A stretch of DNA of 64,000 nt, taken from positions 186,001 to 250,000 of the forward strand of contig JADNYJ010000007.1 of NCBI GenBank assembly GCA_015501075.1, read 5' to 3'. The DNA is from Gymnopilus junonius. Lineage: Eukaryota > Basidiomycota > Agaricomycetes > Agaricales > Galerinaceae. Within the stretch, counting starts at the first letter, position 1. Every line of letters starts with the position of its first letter. Position numbers and translations under genes: made by a program. The notes under the pieces are model-generated. The model was not told the origin of the DNA and did no database searches. It saw nothing but the letters and a program-made list of their open reading frames with translations. Shown here one piece after another: positions 43,652 through 54,800 of this stretch.

Positions 43652-46028
43652 TTAAAGAGCAACGTCAGTGCATGAGGTAGTCGGACACTTCCTGCTAAGC
43701 TCCAGAGCCTTTTGAGCACGCCATTCACAATCATTGGCGTATTCGCATGTCCTGTGTGAAGACTCAAAAAAGCACGATGCAGAGAAGAACATTATAATAC
43801 ACTCACCTGCATCTGTATGTGCGATCTATGGCCACACCCTCTGGCTCCCGCTGCCCTCGCCACCATTTCATGACATGAGTCAAATGATTGTCCAATACCT
43901 GAGCATCAAAGAGGAATCTTTTGTGTCCAATAATCTTGAAATGGTGGATCCCATCACCATCAGATGCATCTTGATTTAAGTCTGGGTTTTCTAAGAAAAT
44001 AGAGTCAATAAATAAATGAGCTGTAAGTTTAAGCTCGCATACCCGAGGGCTTTGATGAACTTAGGGATATAACCGATTGCTGGAGGGCCCACTGCAGTTG
44101 TATATTTTCTGTCTTGAGAAGTACTTCAGATCCTACGTTGTGGGACTCTTTCGTACCATCTCCGTCAGCCGTCGCGTTGGAGGATTCCGCTTCATGCCCC
44201 AGACTGGTAGATGATTCCTTCAAGCTGAGCGCAATAGCCTTAGCCAAATCTGTTTCATAGTTGCTGATCATCTGGGAGCCATGGACAACAACAGCTTTAG
44301 CTTTACGCTTTCCCTTCGAGTCATCAGGAGGCCGTAGATGATAGATCAATTCCAGAGTGGTATCGACCCCAAGGATGTTAGATTTTTCGAGCAACCTATG
44401 CCAAGAAGCCACCAAATCATCAAGACAAGTTGATGGAAAATCAGTCGTATCCCGAATCAACTGAGCCTGGACTAAAAAATTAGTTGGGAAGATCAGCTTC
44501 GAGTCAATACCCAACGTTTCCCAGAGTGCTGTAAAATCATAAGGAGGATCTCTTGCCACTAGTTCAGAAAACAGTCTCCTATAAACCATCAGTTGCAGAC
44601 GGCTCGGATACATGTCAGGTTCCGAGGGAAGAAAGGATCGATTCCTCGTTTTGTGGTCCTTGATGCACAGGATATATCCTGTCTGTCTATTTGGCGACGG
44701 GGTATGTCCGACAGCTGCTAACTTTTCTGCTGATTTCTTCGGGCTTTTGAAAAATGAATCCACTAGAGTTTGAGAGGAGGAATCGGTGCGCGCTCTTTTG
44801 GCAGTTGTCTTCGAGGCAGTGCTGTCTGCAGGACGTTTTGGAGATCCCGTACTCGAGGCGCATTCCGGGAAAGACGCTGCTTCCATTTTGCACACTTCAT
44901 CCTGCACGCTTTCAGAATTAAACTAAGTCAAATCTTGATACAATGAAACAGACGCATACCATGATACCAACAACAACTTCCCCATGTAAAATACCAAACA
45001 CTGGCATCTCACGCTGAATGTGACAGGCGTATTAGAGAAGACACTGGAATACTAAATCAGAGATATTTACCGTAAATCCGTCAAGCACTCCCTGAAGACA
45101 AGCTAACATGTTTACTAGCCTGATTGGATGAAAGTGTTATTCCCGATACGTTCGACGAAAGTCAAAACATACCGCAGAGCCCACCGTGTTTCTTCGGTGG
45201 TGATGTCCACCTTCAGCTCGTCAAATTTTATCTCTCTTTCTAATTGTTTGTGAACGGCCTGGTTTATGCGTACCATGACAAATTAGAGTGCGAAACTTGA
45301 ACATTAAATGGCATAGGAGCATACCAATCCTTGCTTAGTTCGGACGTCATTCTTCTGCACAACAGAGACTTCGGGAGATATTGTTTTCCCTGATGAAGAA
45401 GTAAAGCTCTTGGGGCGTTTGTTAATGGGCCTTGATCTTCGCCCGCGTAGACCATAATCATACTGAACTTCACACCTTCATTCATCAGGTTTTTTTTTCG
45501 GGGCTTGGTCCATTCGGCTTACCACGCAGGAGACACCAGATCGGTTACGGAAAGTGAAGTCCACAAACGGAATTGTGCCAGAGGGGATAGTTTGGCCTTA
45601 GCAGGACCCATAGTATTCATGTTCTCGTCGAGAATGTTTTCCGAGCCCATAGACAGGCCAGTGGTAGTGTCCTCTATTTCAATTTGTACAGATGGACCAC
45701 CGTTTACATTGCTACTCCTTCCAATGGCATCATTATCAAGCCTTTCAAAATCTTCCGCAGTTAAAGTGCGCAGGTTGAGGTCAAAGAGATCTGACTGGAA
45801 TGATACCTCTGCACTTGGGACCCCCGGGTCATTTGAGAGGTTCTCGTCAGAACCAGCATTTGGTTGAGTTGACTGTTCTTCATAATCAACCACAACACAC
45901 GGACTTCCAGGAGGGCCTTCTGCGCGACTCGCTGACGCGATAGCAGCATCTATCTGCGCAAAGTCTTCCTCTGTAAAGTCTGACAAGTTATGCCCCGGAA
46001 AGCTATCGTCTGGGTCGAGATCCGACAT
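43652..46028 (-). CDS. EXO5: EXO5-like exonuclease V (Fe-S cluster DNA exonuclease)
   Basis: Exonuclease V (Dem1/EXO5) is a single-stranded DNA exonuclease of the PD-(D/E)XK fold with an iron-sulfur cluster, acting in mitochondrial and nuclear DNA maintenance. The N-terminal ~150 residues are acidic and disordered (MSDLDPDDSFPGHNLSDFTE). The catalytic core includes YDYGLRGRR, KTISPEVSVVQKNDVRTKQG, VHKQLEREIKFDELKVDITT, ILCIKDHKTRNRSFLPSEPD and SRLQLMVYRRLFSELV. Near the C-terminus DAQVLDNHLTHVMKWWRGQR precedes CRTCEYANDCEWRAQKALEL, in which C-X2-C-X5-C supplies three of the cluster ligands. Six or seven introns, all in consistent phase. A SPKR-rich insert lies before the core. The gene is intact. 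Confidence 0.87.
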
Positions 46029-48027
46029 TTTCTTGTTGGTTTTGCCAATTTTAAGTTTTTATCGTCTCAGAATACGAATGAAAAAGAGATTGCCTATGTT
46101 GTCTATGCGGTTGGCTTGGTAAAGTTGAAGGTCGTGAAGGCGTGAGGCATTCAACAAAACAAGTGATCCGTCCCAACGACGGATCACTTAGTTTGCAACT
46201 CCGCGGGCTTAGTATAATTAGCTGATCCCGAATTAATACACTCCATTTCTTATGACCCTATAGCTTTGGAAAAGAAGGGAGGTATCAGCCGGTTGACCTT
46301 AATACGATTCACGTTCAGCTATCTTAACCCATTCCAAGGAGCTCAATGTGCACAATGCTGCAAGAAAGTCACTTCTGGATCCCCCAAATCAAAGGTCGAA
46401 TTCTGTTCTGGGCTACTCTCTCGACTGTTGTCTACGTAGAAAAAGCAGGCCTTATTGCAGCTCTATGATCCCCATATGTATATGACTGCGAATTAATGCG
46501 GTACTAAAAGTTAGAAGAATTTTGTATTGAAATATTCCGATCCTATCTTCAAACGCCTCCATTCCAGTGCATGACCTTCATTCAAATAGGCTTTTATCAT
46601 TCCATTTCATGAATGCTCTTATCTTTCCTTTTAAATGTACTCTTATTGTTAATGTAATCTATGTACTTAAGGACAAGTAGTACTACGATGTAACCTTACG
46701 CATTTACCTCTCACCCAAATAAACATGTCGCTTTTGGACTTTCTTTCGGCTATTACAACAGTTTGATCAAGTGGATGAATTATTATGCAATTGTCTTCTT
46801 ATTATCTATTTTTCTCCGGCACTTAGCTGGCTTTTTCAGTCCCAGTCAAGTGAAATAGTCTTTCAAGTCGACTATACTTGAAGTTTTTATTGCCTCAAGG
46901 CTTGCCCTCACTGCGGCGGTAATATATGCTAGCGCTCCCGTAGAAGCATTCCCTCCTGAGTTCTGTCTGCCGTGAACGTCGTCAATTGTTTTCCGTAAAT
47001 CCAGGATTTTTGTCACAAGTCTTTGGTCCTTTGAATCCTACAGAAATCCCATTGCCTACACATGCATGCCTGTAATCCTGAGAATGCACGGAATCTATGT
47101 AGCAGTCTATACTATTTGACAACTCATCGAACCGATATTCTGCCTGTGATCCAGGATTTTTCCCGGCGTCGGTGTTCAAAAAACGAGCCCTCCAGAAGTT
47201 CAGACGCTACCGAGTACTCCTTGCTTAATCTCAAATTTCTTAAAAATGATCGCTCCACAAAGACAAAGGGGCCTTTAGTGCCACTTGATTAACGCTTACA
47301 CGACATGGCTTGAGGTGGATTGCCCCAACGTGCCCCCTCACTCTGAGGAGTCCATTCCTGACAATCCACACTAAGTCCACGTGGGATGACATCCTCGATG
47401 CGGAGGCTTTACCCCGCATGATGTTCGGGCTCGACGAAGCATTTCAGCGACATTTCGGGACCATTTTTCTGAAGTGTGTAGTAGATCGTTGACAGACCAC
47501 TCCAGGCTCAGTAAGTTGTCCGCCATCTGACCTGAGCGTCAGAAAAAAAAGGGGGTACAGAGAAGTTGACATAGATAAAAAACTTTTGTCTGGAGGCACC
47601 TTGTGACTATCCTTGACGAAGCTAGACAGCCTACTAGTAGACGGGGCCGCAAGTGACTAGTCTTGGTATATAATCGATAAGCATCAGCTATCGGGAGGCC
47701 AGATATGTAGCGATGACACCTTCTTTTGGATTATCAGGCTAGGACCTCACAGTTGGGATGACGGCAAGGCAGCTTAGTTAATAGCCGATTCGGATCAGCG
47801 GCCGGAGATGGTGAGTGACATATGAATGATTACGCGAGCATGCTAATTAGCAAAGTGGGCTGACATTTGGAAATGGTTTATTACGCGCGCCTTGGGTCAA
47901 ATGAGTGCCGTTTTAAACATGCCATGGATCCTGGCGCTTTTTAATTCTATTCATGTCATTTCCCGGGTCCCTGGCTGCCTTTGCAACTTGTCGTCTCGCC
48001 CCCCATTGACGGCCGTCGCTTAGGACA
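46029..48027. other. Gene-poor region of about 2 kb
   Basis: No gene could be supported on either strand. Open frames are short and lack splice consistency. The region contains one perfect hairpin (46161-46189). The final ~60 bases are the 5' flank of the gene starting at 48028. Degenerate transposon sequence is possible, but I see no inverted ends or transposase motifs. Confidence 0.4.
46161..46189. repeat. Perfect 12-bp hairpin
   Basis: AAGTGATCCGTC is followed by a five-base loop (ccaac) and its exact reverse complement GACGGATCACTT. It lies about 130 bp upstream of the EXO5 start codon (transcribed away from it on the minus strand). It could be a palindromic protein site or chance. Confidence 0.6.
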
Positions 48028-49413
48028 ATGCCAAAGTCCCTGCACTACTATTTTTCAGCAGACTTCGTCACTTTCGCCTTTCATATGCCTTCCAAGGCCG
48101 TTCACGAACGCCCCAATGTCACCGAACCCCCCCTTCTCGACAAGTCCAGCGAGCAGACTTCCATCCTCATTTTTATTTCTGCCAAGGCCCTTGGTTCTCT
48201 CGGTTTTGCTGTGGTGAGCAAGGATGTTACTTAGTCTCGACCATGTGACAAATCATCTCGACAGAGTCTGTTAGCCATTTGGTTTGGGTGGCTTTTGCCC
48301 GCATCTATGACGGCGCCCGTGTTACCTCCAGAGGAACTTGAGCATAAAAAACCCCGGTCACCCTCCAAACACCCTCATCGTCCCACTTCTCATGCAGTTA
48401 ATCCTTTGGCCATGCCCGCGCGCCGCGCCTCTGCTCCCGTCAACCTGACTCCCATCCTTGCTCATAATCAGGAAGAAGTTCATAACAGTACGCGACGCGT
48501 TTATTTCTCCGATATGTCCCCTGCACCCATCACCAGGCGCAATACCATGCCAGAAAAACCTCAGGACAAGTCCGAGGGTCAGACACTCTACCAAACTGTT
48601 CTAAGCACGGTAAATGGGAGTCCTGTATCACCAACTTCAGTTCTTCCAACGCCTGATTCTCCACCCGCCTCGGAATATATGGACGATATAACACGAGAAT
48701 CTGATTCGTCGCTGCAATCTTGCAAGGCATCGTTGTTGAAGTCTGCATCTCGCCTCCAAAAATTGAAACTCAGTTTTCATGTCAAACACAATCGTCAGGA
48801 ACTGCTAGGTTGCGACCAGTCGTCGATAGCCAGTACAGGTGGGCTCATTTTCGTATCGTAAACAATAACACCTCTAATATCTTACCTGTCAATAGAAACG
48901 GCTGCATCGGAAAAGTCGACACGACGTGCGAGCGGTAGTTTTGTGACACCCTGGGCCATATCACGGAACCGTACAACTCCTGACGTAGCCGTTGAAGCCA
49001 CCCTGCCCCCACCCTCCCGTTTATCATTTACACGCCGCAGGGCGCCGTCTAGACCTGCCACTAGCCCTGCGACAACATCCGCGGCTCATGATCTGCTATC
49101 GCCGACCTTTCTGTCTCGCAAGGCCCATAAACGAATGTCAGCGCCAATACCACGCACCTCGCCTTATGGGGCGCCATATTTTGCAACGCCTCCATTATTA
49201 ATCAGCCATAATGATAACTATCCAGCCTATCTCAGAGGGTTACCTCAATTTGAAGATGAGGTGCAGTTCGGTCGTTCACGGAATTCGGAGAGCTCGGAGC
49301 GCTCGCGGGGAAGGAATACGTCTCTAAGACGTGTCAGCCTCAACCCTGAAGCAACCGTTCACAAGAGGTCAGCAAGCGAAGATTGGACACCAAAACAGAA
49401 TATTCATTCATGA
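48028..49413 (+). CDS. Hypothetical membrane-anchored Ser/Pro-rich protein
   Basis: Three exons (48028-48213, 48265-48838, 48896-49413; 1278 nt) encode 425 residues. A hydrophobic stretch spans the first splice junction (ILIFISAKALGSLGFAV/SLLAIWFGWLL, about residues 47-74) and may form one or two helices. The rest is disordered and basic (KKPRSPSKHPHRPTSH; ARRASAPVNLTPI). It carries repeated Arg-Arg-x-Ser phosphorylation-like motifs and a possible amphipathic ASLLKSASRLQKLKLSFHVK. It ends SASEDWTPKQNIHS. No known domain is recognised. Splice phases agree, so the model is sound although the function is unknown. Confidence 0.65.
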
Positions 49414-49903
49414 CATCGTTATCCCTTTTTTGATTTAACTTATAACGTACTGTAAGTGCCTACGTTTTTATTTTGATCTGATTAGCTGACGTGTTTCTGT
49501 ACCATCCTTCCATAGGTTCCTTATTCTACGGTAATTATTCGAAACGCACATGTCTTTCGGGTCACCAAATTTGAAACTTGCATTGTACTTGTATATAGCA
49601 TCACCATCATATAACTTATCATCACCTCTCATTGCCAGTCTGTTAATAGTTAGCAATGCATTACATCTTTCTACCAAATACATTTTTTTCACCAGTGGAT
49701 TGGGCGCCTAAAGCGTATGTTGCCGAACCTATAAATACGATATTCACATGATAAGCGTGATAACCGACGCCCGAGGCATGATGATGATGATTGTGACTAA
49801 GTAAGGTACCTTTGCCTTTGACGTCGAACGCTCTTGCGACCATCCTGGACCACTTGGCCCTTGCATTTCTTGCAAGCAAGCCAGCGATAATCACTTCCGC
49901 CAC
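49414..49903. other. Intergenic before nicotinamidase
   Basis: 3' flank of the preceding gene and 5' flank of the nicotinamidase gene. A gatgatgatgatt-like CAT/ATG repeat lies near 49778-49792. No gene is recognised. Confidence 0.45.
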
Positions 49904-49912
49904 ATGAAATGA
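49904..49912 (+). promoter_or_regulatory. Minimal upstream ORF overlapping the nicotinamidase start
   Basis: ATG AAA TGA begins five bases before the nicotinamidase ATG (49909); its stop codon overlaps that start codon as ATGA. A ribosome could reinitiate or scan past it. Any effect is inferred. Confidence 0.4.
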
Positions 49913-50592
49913 CGCAGCCCAAGGGAACAGAGCTGCAGAAGTCCGACTTCAGTCCTGCACTTATCGTCATCGATATGCAGAACGACTTCGTGTCCGGATC
50001 CCTCGCAGTACCGGGAGGCGATACCGTCATAGACAATGTCAATAGCCTTATTGATCTACCGTTCAAAGTCAGGGTCGCCACGCGGGACTTTCACCCCCAG
50101 AATCACGTTTCCTTTGCGGATACCCATAAGAAAGAATTATTCTCAAAGAAGGAAATTTACCACCCTGAGGACAAGGCAAAGGAGCATGGCATAGAACAGG
50201 TGCTTTGGCCTGTCCACTGCGTTGCTCATACGCCTGGTGCAGACTTTGTTCCGGGCTTGGAGACCACCCAGTTCGACATTATTATCCTGAAAGGCGTCCA
50301 ACCTGAGATCGAGTCATACTCTGCTTTCCGTGATATCTGGGGAAGAGGAGAGACCGAGCTCCCCGGGTTCCTGAAAGAGAAGGGGATTACGGATGTTTAT
50401 TTTGTGGGTCTTGCAGGTGATTTTTGCGTCAAATTCACAGCGATCGATGCAGCGGATTATGGATTCAAGGCATGGGTAGTGACAGATGCTACCAAGAGCA
50501 TCGCCCAGGACGATGCGCATTTTACGGAGATGGCAAGCAAGGGTGTCAAGTTTACTACAACAAAGGAGGTGCAAGAGGCTCTGCGATCGTGA
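49909..50592 (+). CDS. PNC1: Nicotinamidase (PNC1-like)
   Basis: An intronless gene for a 227-residue isochorismatase-fold enzyme that converts nicotinamide to nicotinate in the NAD salvage pathway. Catalytic Asp is in ALIVIDMQNDFVSGSLAVPG, Lys in DIIILKGVQPEIESYSAF and nucleophile Cys in YFVGLAGDFCVKFTAIDA. Metal-binding Asp/His residues are in ATRDFHPQNHVSFAD. VLWPVHCVAHTPGADF matches the family's substrate-pocket loop. Length fits fungal Pnc1 (about 216-230). By lowering nicotinamide the enzyme also relieves inhibition of sirtuins, which is known for yeast and only inferred here. It is the only intron-free long gene in the window. Confidence 0.92.
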   Translation: MTQPKGTELQKSDFSPALIVIDMQNDFVSGSLAVPGGDTVIDNVNSLIDLPFKVRVATRDFHPQNHVSFADTHKKELFSKKEIYHPEDKAKEHGIEQVLWPVHCVAHTPGADFVPGLETTQFDIIILKGVQPEIESYSAFRDIWGRGETELPGFLKEKGITDVYFVGLAGDFCVKFTAIDAADYGFKAWVVTDATKSIAQDDAHFTEMASKGVKFTTTKEVQEALRS

Positions 50593-51134
50593 ACTGAAGA
50601 GATCGCGATATGACTTATGAATCCTCCTGATTTCTGGGGGACTAATCACACCTCTAACGCCTTCGATAAGGTCCAACTTGACTTCAACTCAGACTCGGAG
50701 CCCTCGATTATATGATAGGAATCGTAGGATTCGTTACGATACCCCAGACTTAAAGTTGCTTTATATATTGTTTGGATTTAGGACTCTCGTTTCAGCAATG
50801 ATACCCCTTCCTATTATTGTCACAGATATCTTCCTTCAACGTCGTCATTGTGTTCGGTGGTTTTTAATTACCATTTCATCATTTCGGATTGGGTGTTGGG
50901 CGCCTGGCCGGGAATCAAACGGATCATTCTGGGATCTACTGCAGCAAATATGGGCATACAATCAATTGCGGGACTCAGATAGTTGTAACCGTACCAACAT
51001 CTACCGAAGCTGACGTGAACAAAGGCGGTCTGTAAGGCTGACATTACCTTGATTTCACTACATCGCATCTGTGAATTCCGAGGGCAAGAACTTATCTCCC
51101 GCGCTCCGAGTCGGCAATCCCTCAGCCAGCCATC
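50593..51134. other. Intergenic
   Basis: No supported gene between the nicotinamidase and the small membrane-protein gene. Open frames on both strands are unrecognised and lack splice support. Confidence 0.45.
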
Positions 51135-51646
51135 ATGCAACCCGAATCGGATGAAATCGTTCAACAACCCATAGATGCATCGCCATCGACTTTCATTCGT
51201 CTACTCGCCCAAATAACCACGACGCTTCATTTCCTTGAGGTGATGCGCTTTTAAAAGTTGTCTACAGTTGATGTACTCATGATGTAATTAATCCATGTCT
51301 TCAGAGTGTCGGTGCAACCTTCATCCTCTGGCTCATCCCTTCTTTAGCACCTGAGCCTCGTATACACCACTACATCCCGCGGTCGTCTAGCACCACCAAG
51401 GTCAACACTAATACCGGCGCTGTCCTTTATAACCACCATCATCATCGCCAACATATCCTCCATAGACACTCATATGACATTATAAACCGAGAAGACTCCC
51501 CGACTGATCGTCGAGTCCAAAGGACGTCGGATGACTCTGACTCAATGGAGGATCGCCTCAAGGAGGTAGACTGGGCTCTAGAAACGGGAGAACACATCCC
51601 TCCAAGCACACAAGACGGGAATCAAAGACAACGAAACATGGATTGA
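51135..51646 (+). CDS. Small hypothetical membrane protein
   Basis: Two exons (51135-51239 and 51305-51646; 447 nt) encode 148 residues. The N-terminus MQPESDEIVQQPIDASPSTF is followed by a helix running across the junction (IRLLAQITTTLHFLE/SVGATFILWLIPSLA). A polar, His-rich segment (YNHHHHRQHILHRHSYD) and an acidic C-terminal part (SDDSDSMEDRLKEVDWALET) follow. No family is recognised. Donor, acceptor and phase are consistent. The histidine cluster could bind metal, but nothing else supports that. Confidence 0.5.
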
Positions 51647-51863
51647 TGAAGCCGACGTACTACCGGACGATCTACATGTTGGAAACATGCTCATGATTCT
51701 TTGAACTTTGGGGGCTCGGACCTCTTATCATATGTCTAGAAGATGGACTCTACTTAGAATCTATACAGGTTCAATATCGAGGAATGTCCTGCAGACTTTG
51801 TATTAGTAAATTTACCCCATGAATCCTTGTCCATTTTTCACCTTGAAGAACTCGATATTCATG

Positions 51864-54800
51864 CTATGGTGCACTTGTGCCAAAATCTTCTGTTCTTCCA
51901 TCACGAGTAAGAAGGGCCACGATAGCATGGACGACCGGATTTCCAGACGACGTTGTCAGCATGGTGCCATCTTCAATCGATCTCTGCAATTCATCATCGA
52001 AAAGACGACTAGAAATCAAGGAGACTGTTAGTCTAATTTCATATGCACAATAATTTCATAAGACAAACCGAAGCTGATTAACAAGAATACCGATGCGAGG
52101 TATGGCTGAGAGTTTGATGAAGTTTTCCTTATTTCCAACTGTGAGGTCTCCACGGACATGGTTCACAGCGACAGGTCCACCGAACAGTAAGATTGCGTAC
52201 ATCGGAACCTACAGTAATAATAATAATTAACAGTAGGTTGCTTGATGGAATGAGAGCTTTCATACCTTTGTCGCATCTCGAAGGAAAACCTCGCTTGACA
52301 TATATTTATGGAAATAAAATAGGAACGGCGGTTTCCAGTTTGACACGTTGAAGAGGACACTTCCAGGATGAAGAAACACTCTCCCCTCTTTGAGGTCAAG
52401 GATCTGGAAGTCTTTCGCTGAGTTTTCGCGCTGAATAGAACCCGCCGACACTTTGTCGTATTTTATCTTGGCTTCAGGTAGGCGGACTCTAGCAACGCGA
52501 GGCCAAAGGCCTCCCAGCATAGCAGCCTTCACGACATTCATATTGGAACTTCCGGTGTTCAGAGCTGACGTCGATGGGGTCGAATCGAGGGGTATGAGTC
52601 CGATTTCTGCTAATGACGATATAAAATCTTGGCGAAGGGTTGTAACTTCCCGCAGAGTGGCCATTGATATGTAGTTCTGACGATAAAGGTAAGGGTAGGG
52701 TCAGAGCCAAAAAAACTGTCTATAGAGATCTTACATCTTCACAAAATAACCTGATAGCGCTCTGAGAATTTCTGTCAGAACGCATTTTCATGACCTGGTC
52801 GAAGGCATTGACATCAGTGAGAAGGTCACTGTCCCCGGTTAAGAATCGTGCGCGAGCTCTGAACAATGCATCAGTGAAAACCTGGTTAAGAGGTAGCGTT
52901 GTGAACATACGCCGCCGCCTCCTCCCGTTTTTCCATCGGGCTCATAAACAGAGGCTTCGAAGACAACAGCGCTGCAACTGTGCTTATCGGGCCCAAACAT
53001 TGGAATATGGTGCCTAGGATCAACATCTATAAAAAAGGGTTAGACGGGTCGCATTGATGTAGTCGAGGAAGTTGAACCTTTGCTAGTCTGATATCTAACG
53101 GAAGCATGGACTTTGAAGGCCGTTAAAATTGTATGCAAGACGCTATGAATTCTAGCATACTCACAATGTGTTTCCCCAGTGCAGTCAATCTACCTTCTTC
53201 ATTAACCGCCCCAAGTTCTTCAAGTGTATTCCAAGCACGATCTATCGCAGAAACTGCTGGTGGATCAATAGCTTTACTCAAGAATTTCTTCAATGAAGAT
53301 CATTAGCTAATTTACCCGAAACGAGGTCACATTTAACCAACCTTTACATCTTCGTCCTCCCTAGCTGCTTTGACGGAAAGCGAAATGCTTTCCAGAGGAA
53401 CCCGAAGAATTTCAGGAACAGGGAACTTCTCCATGCTCTTTTCCTGTTTTCGAGTATAGAGCTTGTAACAGACACCAGGTCGAGTACGGCCCGCACGCCC
53501 TCTTCTTTGTCTGGCAGCCGCACGATTTACCCAGGTCTCGACCAGACTGGATAAATTTGTTTCTGGGTCGAATTGGGTTTCCTTAACACGGCCCACGTCG
53601 ATGACGTAGATAACATCGTCGATAGTGATGGATGTCTATATGCAAGTTAGCCATGTTCGTCAACATTTTTGTTGAGCATGCACCTCCGCAACATTCGTGG
53701 CGGCAATTACTTTCCAGCTCTTCGTAGGCTGGAACACCCTTCTTTGTTCGTCATTTGATAGATTGGCGTGTAATGGGAGTATAACTGCATTCTTGTCATG
53801 GATGCTTTTCTTAATCGACTCCAAGCTCTGTTTGATCTCATTGACACCGGGAAGGAATATCAAGATTCCGCCTTTGTCATCTGCAATAGCAATGATGTGA
53901 TTGACCAGCGTAGCAATCAGCTACAGAGGACGTTAGTGGATGCTAAGGCAAGACACCAGGGGCTCACTTCATAGTCAATCTTTTCGGATCGTATTATGTT
54001 CTGTATAGCGTCTGCCACTGAACCCACAATACCCTCAGATTCGTAGTCTTGTCGCAATTCTTGTGCCGTCATCCCTTTTTTGCCTCTAACGGCTCTCACA
54101 GCTGGCGGTCGATAGTCAATCACAGACAATACGTCCTCTAGATATCTGGTGTGTAATGAGCAATAAAGCATACAATCAGAGTGAATAAATTACGGACTTA
54201 TCTGTAACGGGGTGCGTGAATCCAGGAATTGTCAGGAGCGGTGCGTCATCAAAGTATCTAACAAAAGTTTCGTGGTTGATAGTAGCCGACATGAGAATGA
54301 CTTTCAGCGTCGGATGTTTCTTCAGTAATTCCTTCAATTCGAGCAATAGAAAGTCGCCATCGATTGATCGCTCGTGCACCTGGCGACACACCAATGAGTG
54401 TTGTTATAGATAGTAATTTGCAGATAGTCCATCCTACCTCGTCAACAACAATATGTGAAACATCTTGTAGGGTATCGCCAGTGCTCAACCTCCGAAGGAT
54501 GACACCTGTGGTACAGAACAATAGCTTGGTATTTTTCCCTTGTTTACTTTCTCCTCTTATTGCATATCCCACTGAACCATCTTCGATACGTTCCTCGGAC
54601 ACACGAGCAGCGACGGATATAGCAGATATTCGACGAGGCTGAGTTACGATTATAGAAGCTTGTGATCCTCGATTAGACATGATAAGTGAATCAAGAATAA
54701 ATTGGGGGACTAGACGATGCTTAGCAGCGGAGCAAATCTACAAGTTAGATGACGTACGCTGTGTAGTCTTGCCACAGCCTAGGAACCATGGATTTTAGTC

